This document shows, in pieces, positions 16,082-23,586 of a DNA stretch of 64,000 bases. Numbering within the stretch: position 1 is the first letter of the stretch; each line of letters begins with the position of its first letter. The notes under the pieces are model-generated. The model made no database searches. It was not told the DNA's origin and saw only the letters and a program-made list of their open reading frames with translations. The DNA comes from Streptomyces sp. CCM_MD2014 (GTDB taxonomy: Bacteria > Actinomycetota > Actinomycetes > Streptomycetales > Streptomycetaceae). The stretch lies in NCBI RefSeq assembly GCF_000772045.1, contig NZ_CP009754.1, positions 6,882,001-6,946,000 on the forward strand, in the 5' to 3' direction. Made by a program: the position numbers and the translations under genes.

Positions 16082-16921
16082 TCAGCGGCCCCCGTGCGCG
16101 TACCGGCGCACGGCCAGCGGGACGAACACCGCGAGCAGCACCGCGCACCAGGCCAGCGACCCGGCCACGGGATGTGACACCGGCCAGGCGGCCCCGTCCG
16201 GCACGGGCGCGTTGCCGAACAGGTCCCGCAGCGCCGTGGTCACCGCGCTGATCGGGTTCCACTCCGCCGCCGTGCGCAGCCAGCCCGGCAGTCCGTCGGT
16301 CGGGATGTAGGCGTTGGACAGCAGCGGAAGGATGAAGGTGGCGCCGCCCAGTTGACCGGCGGCCTCCTCGTTGCGGGTGAGCAGCCCCAGGAAGATCCCG
16401 ATCCACGTCGTCGCGAACCGGAACAGCATCAGCAGCCCCACCGCGCCCACCGCGCCGAGCGCACCGCCCTCCACCCGCCAGCCCACCGCGAGCCCGACCA
16501 GCAGCACGGGCACCGTCCCGGCGGCCGTGACCAGCACGTCGGCGACCGACTGTCCGAGCGGCACGGCGGCCCGGCTCACCGGCAGCGTGCGCAGACGGTC
16601 CGTCACGCCCCGGTGGGTGTCCTGGGCGGCCTGGAACATCCCGGTCATGATCCCGTTCGCGGCCGTGGCGACCAGCAGGCCCGGCACCAGGAACGCCCGG
16701 TACTCCTCGCCCGGCATCGCCAGCGCGCTGCCGAAGACGTAGCCGAAGAAGAGCAGCATCGTGATCGGCATGGTCTGGGTCAGGATCAGCAGCCCCGGGT
16801 TGTTCCGTACCCGCCGCAACTGACGGCCCAGCATGGCCGCCCCGTCGTACGCCAGACCGTACGCCGAGCCGTGAACCGAGCCGTGAGCCGAGTCGTACGG
16901 CCCCGTCGTCAGCGTGCTCAT
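16082..16921 (-). CDS. ABC-2 type permease (drug-exporter family)
   Basis: A 279-residue integral membrane protein of the ABC-2 family with about six transmembrane segments (e.g. GLLILTQTMPITMLLFFGYVFG, VTAAGTVPVLLVGLAVGW, LLMLFRFATTWIGIFLGLL, AWCAVLLAVFVPLAV). The conserved FILPLLSNAYIPTDGLPGWLR loop is typical of DrrB-like permeases. Its ATG overlaps the stop of the upstream ATPase gene (ATGA), so the pair forms one exporter. It probably works as a dimer with the ATPase to expel hydrophobic compounds or lipids; the substrate is unknown. The first 20 residues contain short imperfect repeats (AHGSVHGSAYGLAY). Confidence 0.9.
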   Translation of the reverse strand: MSTLTTGPYDSAHGSVHGSAYGLAYDGAAMLGRQLRRVRNNPGLLILTQTMPITMLLFFGYVFGSALAMPGEEYRAFLVPGLLVATAANGIMTGMFQAAQDTHRGVTDRLRTLPVSRAAVPLGQSVADVLVTAAGTVPVLLVGLAVGWRVEGGALGAVGAVGLLMLFRFATTWIGIFLGLLTRNEEAAGQLGGATFILPLLSNAYIPTDGLPGWLRTAAEWNPISAVTTALRDLFGNAPVPDGAAWPVSHPVAGSLAWCAVLLAVFVPLAVRRYAHGGR

Positions 16922-17931
16922 GCCACCAGCTCCTCGCCGTCGTTGTCGCCATTGCCATTGCCATTGCCATTGCCATTGCCATGGCCGTTGCCGCTGCTGC
17001 CGCCGCCGTCGGTCAGGCGGAGGAAGACGTCGTCGAGGGTCGGCGGCCGCAGGCTCGCGTCCACCAGGGGCACGCCCGCCGCGTCGAGTTCGCGCACCAG
17101 GCGGGGGAGGGTCAGCGTCGGATCGGCGCTGACGGCGCCGGCGGTGCGCCGCTCGCGGTCCAGCACCGGCTCGGCACCGGTGAGCCGGTCCAGGACCGCG
17201 GCCGCCTGTGCCAGCGCGTCCGCGTCCGCGACGACGGCCTCCGCGTACGCGCCCACCAGTGCCTTGAGTTCGGCAGGTGATCCGGTGTGTGCGACCCGGC
17301 CCCGGTCCACGAGCGCGATGTCGTCCGCCAGGCGGTCGGCCTCGTCCAGGTACTGCGTGGTCAGCAGCACGGTGGTGCCGTCCGCCTTCAGGGCGCGTAC
17401 GGCGTCCCAGATCCGGTTGCGGCTGGCCGGGTCGAGACCGGTCGTCGGCTCGTCCAGGAACAGCACGTCGGGCCGGCGCACCAGGCTCGCGGCCAGGTCG
17501 AGACGGCGCCGCATGCCGCCGGACAGGGTGGCGGCGGGCCGGTCGGCGGCCTCGGCCAGGCCGAAGCGGTCCAGCAGTTCGTCGGCGCGCGCCGACGCGT
17601 CCCGCACCCGGTGCAGCCGGGCGAACAGCCGCAGGTTCTGGCGTCCGGTGAGGTCGCCGTCCACCGACGCGTACTGCCCGGTCACCCCGATCCGGCGACG
17701 CACCGCCGACGCCTCGCGCACCAGGTCGCAACCGGCGACCCTGGCCGACCCCGCGTCCGGTAGCAGCAGGGTCGTCAGCAGCCGGACCGCCGTGGTCTTG
17801 CCCGCCCCGTTCGGTCCGAGCAGCCCGCACACGGTGCCCTCGGGCACCGCGAGGTCCAGGCCCCGTAGCGCGTGCACGGTGCCGAAGCGCTTCTCCAGAC
17901 CCTCACTAAGTACAGCGTACGTAGTAGTCAT
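16918..17931 (-). CDS. ABC transporter ATP-binding protein, DrrA family
   Basis: A 337-residue ATPase. Walker A GPNGAGKT lies at 39-46, the signature is LSGGMRRRLDLA, Walker B is VLFLDEPTTGLDP, and a DrrA-type C-terminal domain follows (LTLPRLVRELDAAGVPLVDASLRPPTLDDVFLRLT). The C-terminus carries a Gly-Asn repeat encoded by a hexanucleotide microsatellite. The ATG at 17931 is the start of the conserved N-terminus. TetR-type palindromes overlap its first codons and the promoter gap, and a TetR gene is divergent, so it is very likely repressed by that TetR and induced by an exported ligand. Confidence 0.93.
   Translation of the reverse strand: MTTTYAVLSEGLEKRFGTVHALRGLDLAVPEGTVCGLLGPNGAGKTTAVRLLTTLLLPDAGSARVAGCDLVREASAVRRRIGVTGQYASVDGDLTGRQNLRLFARLHRVRDASARADELLDRFGLAEAADRPAATLSGGMRRRLDLAASLVRRPDVLFLDEPTTGLDPASRNRIWDAVRALKADGTTVLLTTQYLDEADRLADDIALVDRGRVAHTGSPAELKALVGAYAEAVVADADALAQAAAVLDRLTGAEPVLDRERRTAGAVSADPTLTLPRLVRELDAAGVPLVDASLRPPTLDDVFLRLTDGGGSSGNGHGNGNGNGNGNGDNDGEELVA
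16951..16992 (-). repeat. (ATTGCC)n coding microsatellite
   Basis: Five perfect ATTGCC units (16951-16980) are followed by the variants ATGGCC and GTTGCC. On the coding strand they read as alternating Gly-Asn codons near the ATPase C-terminus. Gains or losses of units keep the frame. Confidence 0.85.
17907..17923. promoter_or_regulatory. TetR operator 1 (over ABC ATPase start)
   Basis: TAAGTACAGCGTACGTA is a 17-bp near-palindrome (arms TAnGTAC/GTACGTA around AGC) lying within the first codons of the ABC ATPase. It matches the perfect site at 17950 in reverse orientation, 43 bp centre to centre. Confidence 0.7.
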
Positions 17932-17949
17932 GCGTCGACCATAGCGCAC

Positions 17950-17966
17950 TACGTACGCTGTACGTA
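17950..17966. promoter_or_regulatory. TetR operator 2 (perfect 17-bp palindrome)
   Basis: TACGTACGCTGTACGTA has perfect 7-bp arms around GCT. It lies between the divergent ABC exporter and TetR genes, as expected for a repressor that controls both. Confidence 0.8.
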
Positions 17967-17994
17967 ACTAGGATGGTGTCCGAGGTGATGCACG

Positions 17995-18699
17995 ATGGCG
18001 GGCCGAGCGGCCGTACCCGAAGTGATCTGGTCGCGCCCCGAGCGCACCGGCCGGGGGCCCAGACCGGCGTACTCCCGCGCCGACATCGCCGCCGCCGCGG
18101 TGAAGATCGCCGACGCCGAGGGCCTGGACGCGGTCTCGATGCGCCGCGTCGCGGGCGAGCTGGGCTGCGGCACCATGTCGCTCTACAACTACGTCCCCCG
18201 CAAGGAGGACCTGTACGAGCTGATGATGGACGCGGTCAGCGGCGAGCACGAGTTGTGGGAGCCCAGCGGCGACTGGCGCGCGGACATGATCCGGGTGGCC
18301 CACCAGACCCGCGAGCTGATGCACCGCCACACCTGGCTGCCCCGGCTGATGTCACCCGTCTACGGCTTCAGCCCCAACGCGCTGCGCTACCTGGAGCACT
18401 GCCTGGCCTGCCTCGACCCCTTCGAGGGGCCCTACGGCACCAAGATGGAGCTGGTGGCGATGGTGAACGGCGTGGTGACGACCTGCGTCGGCAACGAGAT
18501 CGCCACCGCCGAGCGCACCCGCTCGCTGCCCTGGTCCGAGGAGCAGGAGAACGCGGCACGCATCGCCTACCTCGGCCGGCAGGTCGCGAGCGGCGCCTAT
18601 CCGCGGCTGGCGGCGTCCTTCGCGGAGGACGCGGGGCCGATCGACCTGGAGGGCGTCTTCGAGCGGGCGCTGACGCGGGTGCTGGACGGGTTCGCCTGA
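17995..18699 (+). CDS. TetR-family regulator of the adjacent ABC exporter
   Basis: A 234-residue TetR-type repressor. The HTH lies at about residues 32-75 (IAAAAVKIADAEGLDAVSMRRVAGELGCGTMSLYNYVPRKEDLYELM). The C-terminal half resembles the TetR_C tetracycline-repressor-like class found with drug exporters. It is divergent from a DrrAB-type exporter, and two 17-bp palindromes lie between them. It probably represses the exporter and itself until a drug-like ligand binds. The ligand is unknown. Confidence 0.9.
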   Translation: MAGRAAVPEVIWSRPERTGRGPRPAYSRADIAAAAVKIADAEGLDAVSMRRVAGELGCGTMSLYNYVPRKEDLYELMMDAVSGEHELWEPSGDWRADMIRVAHQTRELMHRHTWLPRLMSPVYGFSPNALRYLEHCLACLDPFEGPYGTKMELVAMVNGVVTTCVGNEIATAERTRSLPWSEEQENAARIAYLGRQVASGAYPRLAASFAEDAGPIDLEGVFERALTRVLDGFA

Positions 18700-18733
18700 C
18701 CCGGGGCGACCCGGGCCCCGACTCCGCCGGGGG

Positions 18734-19894
18734 TCACAGCAGCGCCAGCTGCCCCTCCGGCCCCTCCTCCCGTTCGTCCAGGACCGAGGCCGGCCGACGG
18801 GCCGCCGCGGGAACCGGCAGTACGCCCGCCTCGCGCAGCTCGGTGGCGCTGATCCCGTCCGTGACCGTCAACTCCCGGCACATGTCCCGCACTTCGGCCG
18901 ACAGTGCGAGCACCGTGATCAGCTCCAGCAGCTCGGAGGTCCAGGTCTGCGGCCAGCCGGCCGGGCGGATCGCGGTGAGCGTGCCGGGCTCGCCCTCCGC
19001 CGTGCGGGCCGCGAACCACTGCTCGAGCACCCGGACCCCGCCCACCTCGAAGTCCCAGGCACCGGGCGGCACCGGGGAGATGCGGCCCTCGTCCAGGAAG
19101 AGGGCCTCCTCGTCCCGGTCGTAGCGCAGGGTCAGCGGGCGCGGTGGCAGCGGGGCGCGGACGTAGGGGCGGCGGCCGCCGGGCAGCTTGGGGCGCTCTC
19201 CGTCGCGACGCATCAGCCACAGGGCGCGCCGGCCCAGTTCGACACCGCGCTCCCACAGCTCCGGGTCCGTGGTGAGCGGGACGGCCGAACCCGGCCGCAC
19301 GGCCGCCACCGACCAGGCGAGCACGTCCAGCGGGCCGGGGCGCAGGCCGAGGCGGGCGGCCAGATGGCCGAGGAGGCCCGGGGCGAGGTTGGGCTCCGCG
19401 CCGCCGGGACGGCGGTACAGCGGCCGGATCCGGGCGGGCCCGAACAGCGGCGGCAGCGAGGTCGCGAGCAGCATCGGCGGTCCGGCGGCCTCGGGGATCT
19501 CCACGACGAACACCTGCCGTTCGTCCGCCACCCGCCACAACTCCAAACGGGCCGCGTCGATCAGCCGGTGGTCGGGGATCAGCCACTGCTCGTCGAACGG
19601 CGCCCGCAGCACCCGGACCGGCTCGGGACAGGGCCCCGAGGCGCGCGCCAGCCGCTCGGTGCCCCCGGCGCCGCCCGGCAGCCGCCCCACCGCCGAGTAC
19701 GGCGTGCGCGAGCGGGTCGGCTCGAACAGGGTCGCGCGGTCGGGTCCCCCGGCCTTCAGCAGGGTGTCCCAACGGGCCTTCAGGGACCCCGCGTCGGGAG
19801 CCGCCGGCCACCCCCGGCCGAGCCGCGGCGGTGCGACGGACCACGGCATGAGGTCCGCCAGCGGCGGAGCGTCGTCGTGCGTCACGCCCGGCAT
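18734..19894 (-). CDS. orphan type ISP restriction-enzyme C-terminal specificity-like protein
   Basis: A 386-residue protein resembling the C-terminal target-recognition domain of type ISP restriction-modification enzymes: APFDEQWLIPDHRLIDAARLELW near residues 99-121, and the end motif VPPGAWDFEVGGVRVLEQWFAAR with WTSELLELITVLALSAEV. The helicase, nuclease and methyltransferase domains that precede this region in real type ISP enzymes are absent, and no such genes lie nearby. It is thus unlikely to restrict DNA on its own; it could be a domesticated DNA-binding protein. The family assignment is from remembered motif resemblance. It lies 22 bp downstream of the GntR gene on the same strand, so the two may be co-transcribed. 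Confidence 0.6.
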   Translation of the reverse strand: MPGVTHDDAPPLADLMPWSVAPPRLGRGWPAAPDAGSLKARWDTLLKAGGPDRATLFEPTRSRTPYSAVGRLPGGAGGTERLARASGPCPEPVRVLRAPFDEQWLIPDHRLIDAARLELWRVADERQVFVVEIPEAAGPPMLLATSLPPLFGPARIRPLYRRPGGAEPNLAPGLLGHLAARLGLRPGPLDVLAWSVAAVRPGSAVPLTTDPELWERGVELGRRALWLMRRDGERPKLPGGRRPYVRAPLPPRPLTLRYDRDEEALFLDEGRISPVPPGAWDFEVGGVRVLEQWFAARTAEGEPGTLTAIRPAGWPQTWTSELLELITVLALSAEVRDMCRELTVTDGISATELREAGVLPVPAAARRPASVLDEREEGPEGQLALL

Positions 19895-19916
19895 CGTACG
19901 ACGGGGTGCCGCGGCC

Positions 19917-20666
19917 TCACGTGGCGTCCAGGGTGACCGTGAAGGAGAAGCGGTCGCCCCGGTAGTGGATGACCGCCACGTCGAGGACCCGGCCGTCGGT
20001 GTCGTAGGTGATGCCCGTGTAGTGCAGGATCGGGCTGAGCAGCGGGACTTCGAGCAGCCGCGCCGTCTCCGGGTCCGCGAGCCGGGCCTCCACGGTGTCC
20101 GTGATCCGGCTGATGTCCGTGCCCACCACGTCCCGCAGCACCTTGGTCATCGGCCACCGGGCGAGGTCGTCCAGGTCGATGCGGCCCGCCAGTTCGGGAC
20201 GGACGTAGTTGCGGGCGTGGTTGGTCGGCTCGCCCGTCTTCTCGTCGCAGCGCAGCCGGTGGTACGTCGCCACCTCCGCAAGCTCGGGGAAGAACTCGGC
20301 GAGTTCGGGGGGCACGGCGGCGGTGCCGTGGTCCAGCAGTTCGGCCTTCATGCCGGACTGCTGGGCCACGATCGCGTCCACCGAGCCGAGCAGCCGCACC
20401 GGGGCGCCCCGGCGGGCGTGCGGCTCGATGAACGTGCCCCGCCGCCGGTGCCGGGTGATCAGCCCCTCGTCCTCCAGCTCCTTCAGCGCCTGCCGCATGG
20501 TCAGCACGCTCACCCCGTAGTGCCCGGCCAGCTGCTCCTCGGTGGGCAGGCGCAGCGGGTCCCGGGGCGAGCGGCCGAGTATCGAGGCGCGCAGCGACTG
20601 CGACACCTGGTACCAGAGCGGCAGCTTGCGGTTCAGGACGATGGAGTCCGGGGCGAAGGAGGTCAC
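19917..20666 (-). CDS. GntR-family regulator with UTRA domain (HutC subfamily)
   Basis: A 249-residue regulator. The N-terminal winged helix contains PRDPLRLPTEEQLAGHYGVSVLTMRQALKELEDEGLITRHRRRGTFI (residues about 33-79), and the remainder is a UTRA ligand-binding domain ending GRVLDVAVIHYRGDRFSFTV. A GTG start at 20666 begins the conserved region; no ribosome-binding site is visible. It lies 26 bp after hmgA on the same strand, so it is probably co-transcribed with hmgA and may regulate tyrosine/homogentisate catabolism. The repeated motif before hmgA is a candidate target. This link is inferred from position. Confidence 0.85.
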   Translation of the reverse strand: MTSFAPDSIVLNRKLPLWYQVSQSLRASILGRSPRDPLRLPTEEQLAGHYGVSVLTMRQALKELEDEGLITRHRRRGTFIEPHARRGAPVRLLGSVDAIVAQQSGMKAELLDHGTAAVPPELAEFFPELAEVATYHRLRCDEKTGEPTNHARNYVRPELAGRIDLDDLARWPMTKVLRDVVGTDISRITDTVEARLADPETARLLEVPLLSPILHYTGITYDTDGRVLDVAVIHYRGDRFSFTVTLDAT

Positions 20667-20692
20667 GGGCCATCCGTACCGGTAGGGAATGC

Positions 20693-22018
20693 TCAGTGCA
20701 AGGGGCGGAAGTGCCGCTCCAGGCCCTGCCAGACGTCGTCGTAGCGGGGCTGCAGGTGCTCGGCGCGGGCCGCGTGCGGGGTGAGGGTCACCGGCCACCG
20801 GGTCTCGAACATGAACGCCAGCCCGTCGTCGATCCGCTGCGGCTTAAGCTCGGCCGCGCTCGCCCGGTCGAAGGTCTCCCGGTCCGGGCCGTGCGCCGAC
20901 ATCATGTTGTGCAGCGAACCGCCGCCCGGCACGAAGCCCTCCGCCTTCGCGTCGTAGGCGCCCTCGATCAGGCCCATGTACTCGCTCATCACGTTCCGGT
21001 GGAAGTACGGCGGCCGGAAGGTGTCCTCGCCCACCAGCCAGCGCGGCGCGAAGACGACGAAGTCCACGCCGGCCAGGCCCGGGGTGTCCGACGGGGAGGT
21101 GAGCACCGTGAAGATCGACGGGTCCGGGTGGTCGTACGAGATGGTGCCGAGGACGTTGAAGCGGCGCAGGTCGTAGACGTACGGCACGTGGTTGCCGTGC
21201 CAGGCGACGACGTCGAGCGGGGAGTGGTCGTACTCGGCGGTCCAGAGGTTGCCGCAGAACTTGTTGACCACCTCCACCGGGCCGGAGGCGCTCTCGTCGT
21301 CCTCGTACGCCGCGACCGGCGCCCGGAAGTCCCGGGCGTTGGCCAGGCCGTTGGCGCCGATCGGACCGAGGTCGGGGAGCCGGAACGGGGCGCCGTAGTT
21401 CTCGCAGACGTACCCGCGGGCGTCCCCGTCCAGCAGCTCCACGCGGAAGCGGACCCCGCGCGGGATCAGCGCGACGTGGCCCGGCTCGGCGTGCAGCAGC
21501 CCGAACTCGGTGCGCAGCAGCAGGCCGCCGCGCTCCGGGACGATCAGCAGCTCGCCGTCGGCGTCGCTGAACACGCGCTCCATGGAGGCCGTCGCGTGGT
21601 ACAGGTGCACGGCCATGCCGGTGCGCTGGGTCGCGTCGCCGTTGCCGCCGAGCGTCCACAGCCCCGCGACGAAGTCCGTGGCGGGTCCGGGCGCCGGCAG
21701 CGGGTTCCACCGCAGGCGGTTCGGGTCCGGCACCGCCTGGTTGAAGGGCGCCGTGCGGATCGTTCCGTTGCCGGAACGGGTGAACGCCGGGTGCGCGGCC
21801 GACGGGCGGATCCGGTACAGCCACGAGCGCCGGTTGTGCGCCCTCGGCTCCGTGAACGCCGTGCCGCTCAGCTGCTCCGCGTACAGGCCCAGCGGCGCCC
21901 GCTGCGGCGAGTTCCGGCCCTCGGGCAGTGCGCCCGCCACGGCCTCCGAGCTGTGCTCGTTGCCGAAACCGGACAGATAGGCCAGCCCCTCCGCGGTCTT
22001 CCGCGCGTCCCCGCTCAT
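20693..22018 (-). CDS. hmgA: homogentisate 1,2-dioxygenase
   Basis: A 441-residue non-heme iron dioxygenase that opens the ring of homogentisate to maleylacetoacetate in tyrosine and phenylalanine breakdown. The iron ligands His340, Glu346 and His376 (YFHRNVMSEYM and MMSAHGPD) keep the spacing of the human enzyme's His335/Glu341/His371. The N-terminal YLSGFGNEHSSEA and PRAHNRRSWLYRIRPS blocks are intact. The ATG with GGGAG upstream gives the normal family length. A GntR regulator follows. Fumarylacetoacetate hydrolase and maleylacetoacetate isomerase genes are not in this window. Confidence 0.97.
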   Translation of the reverse strand: MSGDARKTAEGLAYLSGFGNEHSSEAVAGALPEGRNSPQRAPLGLYAEQLSGTAFTEPRAHNRRSWLYRIRPSAAHPAFTRSGNGTIRTAPFNQAVPDPNRLRWNPLPAPGPATDFVAGLWTLGGNGDATQRTGMAVHLYHATASMERVFSDADGELLIVPERGGLLLRTEFGLLHAEPGHVALIPRGVRFRVELLDGDARGYVCENYGAPFRLPDLGPIGANGLANARDFRAPVAAYEDDESASGPVEVVNKFCGNLWTAEYDHSPLDVVAWHGNHVPYVYDLRRFNVLGTISYDHPDPSIFTVLTSPSDTPGLAGVDFVVFAPRWLVGEDTFRPPYFHRNVMSEYMGLIEGAYDAKAEGFVPGGGSLHNMMSAHGPDRETFDRASAAELKPQRIDDGLAFMFETRWPVTLTPHAARAEHLQPRYDDVWQGLERHFRPLH

Positions 22019-22035
22019 CGCTCGCTCCCTCGCAA

Positions 22036-22083
22036 CCCGAATCCTCGCGACCCGATTCCTATGGCACACCGTAGGATTGCGGT
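22036..22083. promoter_or_regulatory. triple ATTCCT-type repeats upstream of hmgA
   Basis: CCCGAATCCT (22036-22045) and CCCGATTCCT (22051-22060) are direct repeats 15 bp apart. TAGGATTGCGG at 22072-22082 is an inverted, similar half. The cluster lies within 20-65 bp of the hmgA start and is a candidate operator. Confidence 0.45.
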
Positions 22084-22211
22084 TTCCCGCGCGCAAGAGG
22101 GCGCAAGAGGACTACCCCGCTCCGTTCCTCCCCGGCCGTCCGCCGTGAGGATGACCGGAACCAGACCCCCGGGGGATCCGGAGTGTCGGACCCGTGTTCT
22201 AGTCTCCCGTC

Positions 22212-22781
22212 ATGTCGTGGACGCGGGGAGTGCTCGCCGTGCTCGCGGTCTGTGTCCTGCTGTTGACGGGATCGGCGGGCTGCGGCGCCGGTGACGAGGG
22301 TGAACCGGAGGCCGGGGATTCGGCCACGCCGGTGGGCAGGCTGCTCGACACCACCGACGAGGAGGGCCGGCGCTACCGCGAGGTGGACGCCGAGCAAGCC
22401 CCCGAGGCCGGGATCGAGGTGCAGCCCGAGGCCGACGCCAGCTGGGACGTGCGGCTGACCGTCCGCGACTTCCGGTTCTCGCCGGAGGGCACGGAGGCCA
22501 AGGCGGTGGCCGGCCGCGGCGTCGCCCGTCTCTTCCTCGACGGCGACCACCTCACCAGCCTGCGCGGACCCCGCTACCGGCTCGCCGCCGACCTGGTGCC
22601 GCGCGGCACGCACCAGCTCACCGTCCGCCTGTACGCCGACGACGACACCGTCTGGGCCGTCGACGGCGAGCCCGTGGAGAGCACGGCGGACATCACGGCC
22701 TCGGAGGCGGAGCCGACCGGGGCGACGCAGCCGGAGGACATCGAGGGCCGGACGGTCACCGAACCGGCGACGGACCGGTGA
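22212..22781 (+). CDS. putative lipoprotein of unknown function
   Basis: A 189-residue exported protein. The signal ends in LTGSAGCG, a lipobox-like sequence that predicts lipid attachment to Cys25. The mature part is acidic and contains repeated beta-strand-like segments (SWDVRLTVRDFRFSPEG, GVARLFLDGDHLTSLRGPRY, GTHQLTVRLYADDD) that look like an Ig or cupredoxin-like fold without obvious copper ligands. There is no Shine-Dalgarno; TAGTCT lies six bases before the ATG, suggesting a leaderless transcript. It is divergent from hmgA and precedes a TetR gene by 76 bp. Function unknown. Confidence 0.8.
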   Translation: MSWTRGVLAVLAVCVLLLTGSAGCGAGDEGEPEAGDSATPVGRLLDTTDEEGRRYREVDAEQAPEAGIEVQPEADASWDVRLTVRDFRFSPEGTEAKAVAGRGVARLFLDGDHLTSLRGPRYRLAADLVPRGTHQLTVRLYADDDTVWAVDGEPVESTADITASEAEPTGATQPEDIEGRTVTEPATDR

Positions 22782-22857
22782 GTGCCGCCCGCGCCCGGCA
22801 CGGCTCCCCCCGCTGTGGCGGAGGCCGCGGTTCACCCGACCGGTCCCGCAGGGCATC

Positions 22858-23475
22858 ATGAGGACCGTGTCCCACGCGACCCCGCTCCGCCGCGCCCCCG
22901 TGCAGCGGCGCAGCGCCGAACGGCTGACCCGGATCCTCGACGCCTGCGCCGACCTCCTAGACGAGGTCGGGTACGACGCCCTCAGCACCCGGGCCGTGGC
23001 GCTGCGCGCGGACGTCCCCATCGGCTCGGTCTACCGCTTCTTCGGCAACAAGCGGCAGATGGCCGACGCCCTGGCCCAGCGCAACCTGGAGCGCTACGCG
23101 GAGCGCGTGACCGAACGGCTGACCGAGACGGAGGACGACGGCTGGCGCGGCGCGCTGGACGCGGTGCTCGACGAGTACCTGGCGATGAAGCGGACCGCGC
23201 CCGGCTTCTCCCTGATCGACTTCGGCAACCAGATCCCCGTCGGCGACCGCCACGCCGTGCCCAACCACCGCGTCGCCGAGCGGCTCACCGAACTGCTCTC
23301 CGGCTACCTGGGCCGCCGGCCCGACGACGACCTGCGCCGCGTCTTCCTGGTCGCCGTGGAAACCGCCGACGCCCTCGTCCAGCTCGCCTTCCGGGTCGCA
23401 CCGGACGGGGACGAGAAGATCATCGAGGAGGCCCGGGAACTGCTGCGGGCGTATCTCGGGCGCGTGCTCGACTGA
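22858..23475 (+). CDS. TetR-family regulator
   Basis: A 205-residue TetR protein with the HTH at about residues 22-66 (RILDACADLLDEVGYDALSTRAVALRADVPIGSVYRFFGNKRQMADAL). The C-terminal ligand domain ends IIEEARELLRAYLGRVLD. It lies upstream of, and on the same strand as, a molybdopterin oxidoreductase, and a palindrome matching sites at other loci of this window lies between them (23527-23544). It may control the oxidoreductase. The ligand is unknown. Confidence 0.88.
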   Translation: MRTVSHATPLRRAPVQRRSAERLTRILDACADLLDEVGYDALSTRAVALRADVPIGSVYRFFGNKRQMADALAQRNLERYAERVTERLTETEDDGWRGALDAVLDEYLAMKRTAPGFSLIDFGNQIPVGDRHAVPNHRVAERLTELLSGYLGRRPDDDLRRVFLVAVETADALVQLAFRVAPDGDEKIIEEARELLRAYLGRVLD

Positions 23476-23526
23476 CGGGAGGCGGCGCCCGGCGGCGTCC
23501 GTGCGTCCGGTCGGCCCCTCCCCAAC

Positions 23527-23544
23527 ATGCCTACCGGTCGGTAT
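23527..23544. promoter_or_regulatory. TetR-type operator ATGCCTACCGGTCGGTAT
   Basis: This 18-mer, 42 bp before the molybdopterin oxidoreductase start, differs by one base from the site at 50377-50394 and resembles the one at 45423-45440 in reverse. Its centre TACCG-GT-CGGTA is palindromic. Confidence 0.6.
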
Positions 23545-23586
23545 GCTCACCCGGGACGAGCGCCACCGCCCCCTACGGGAGGACCC

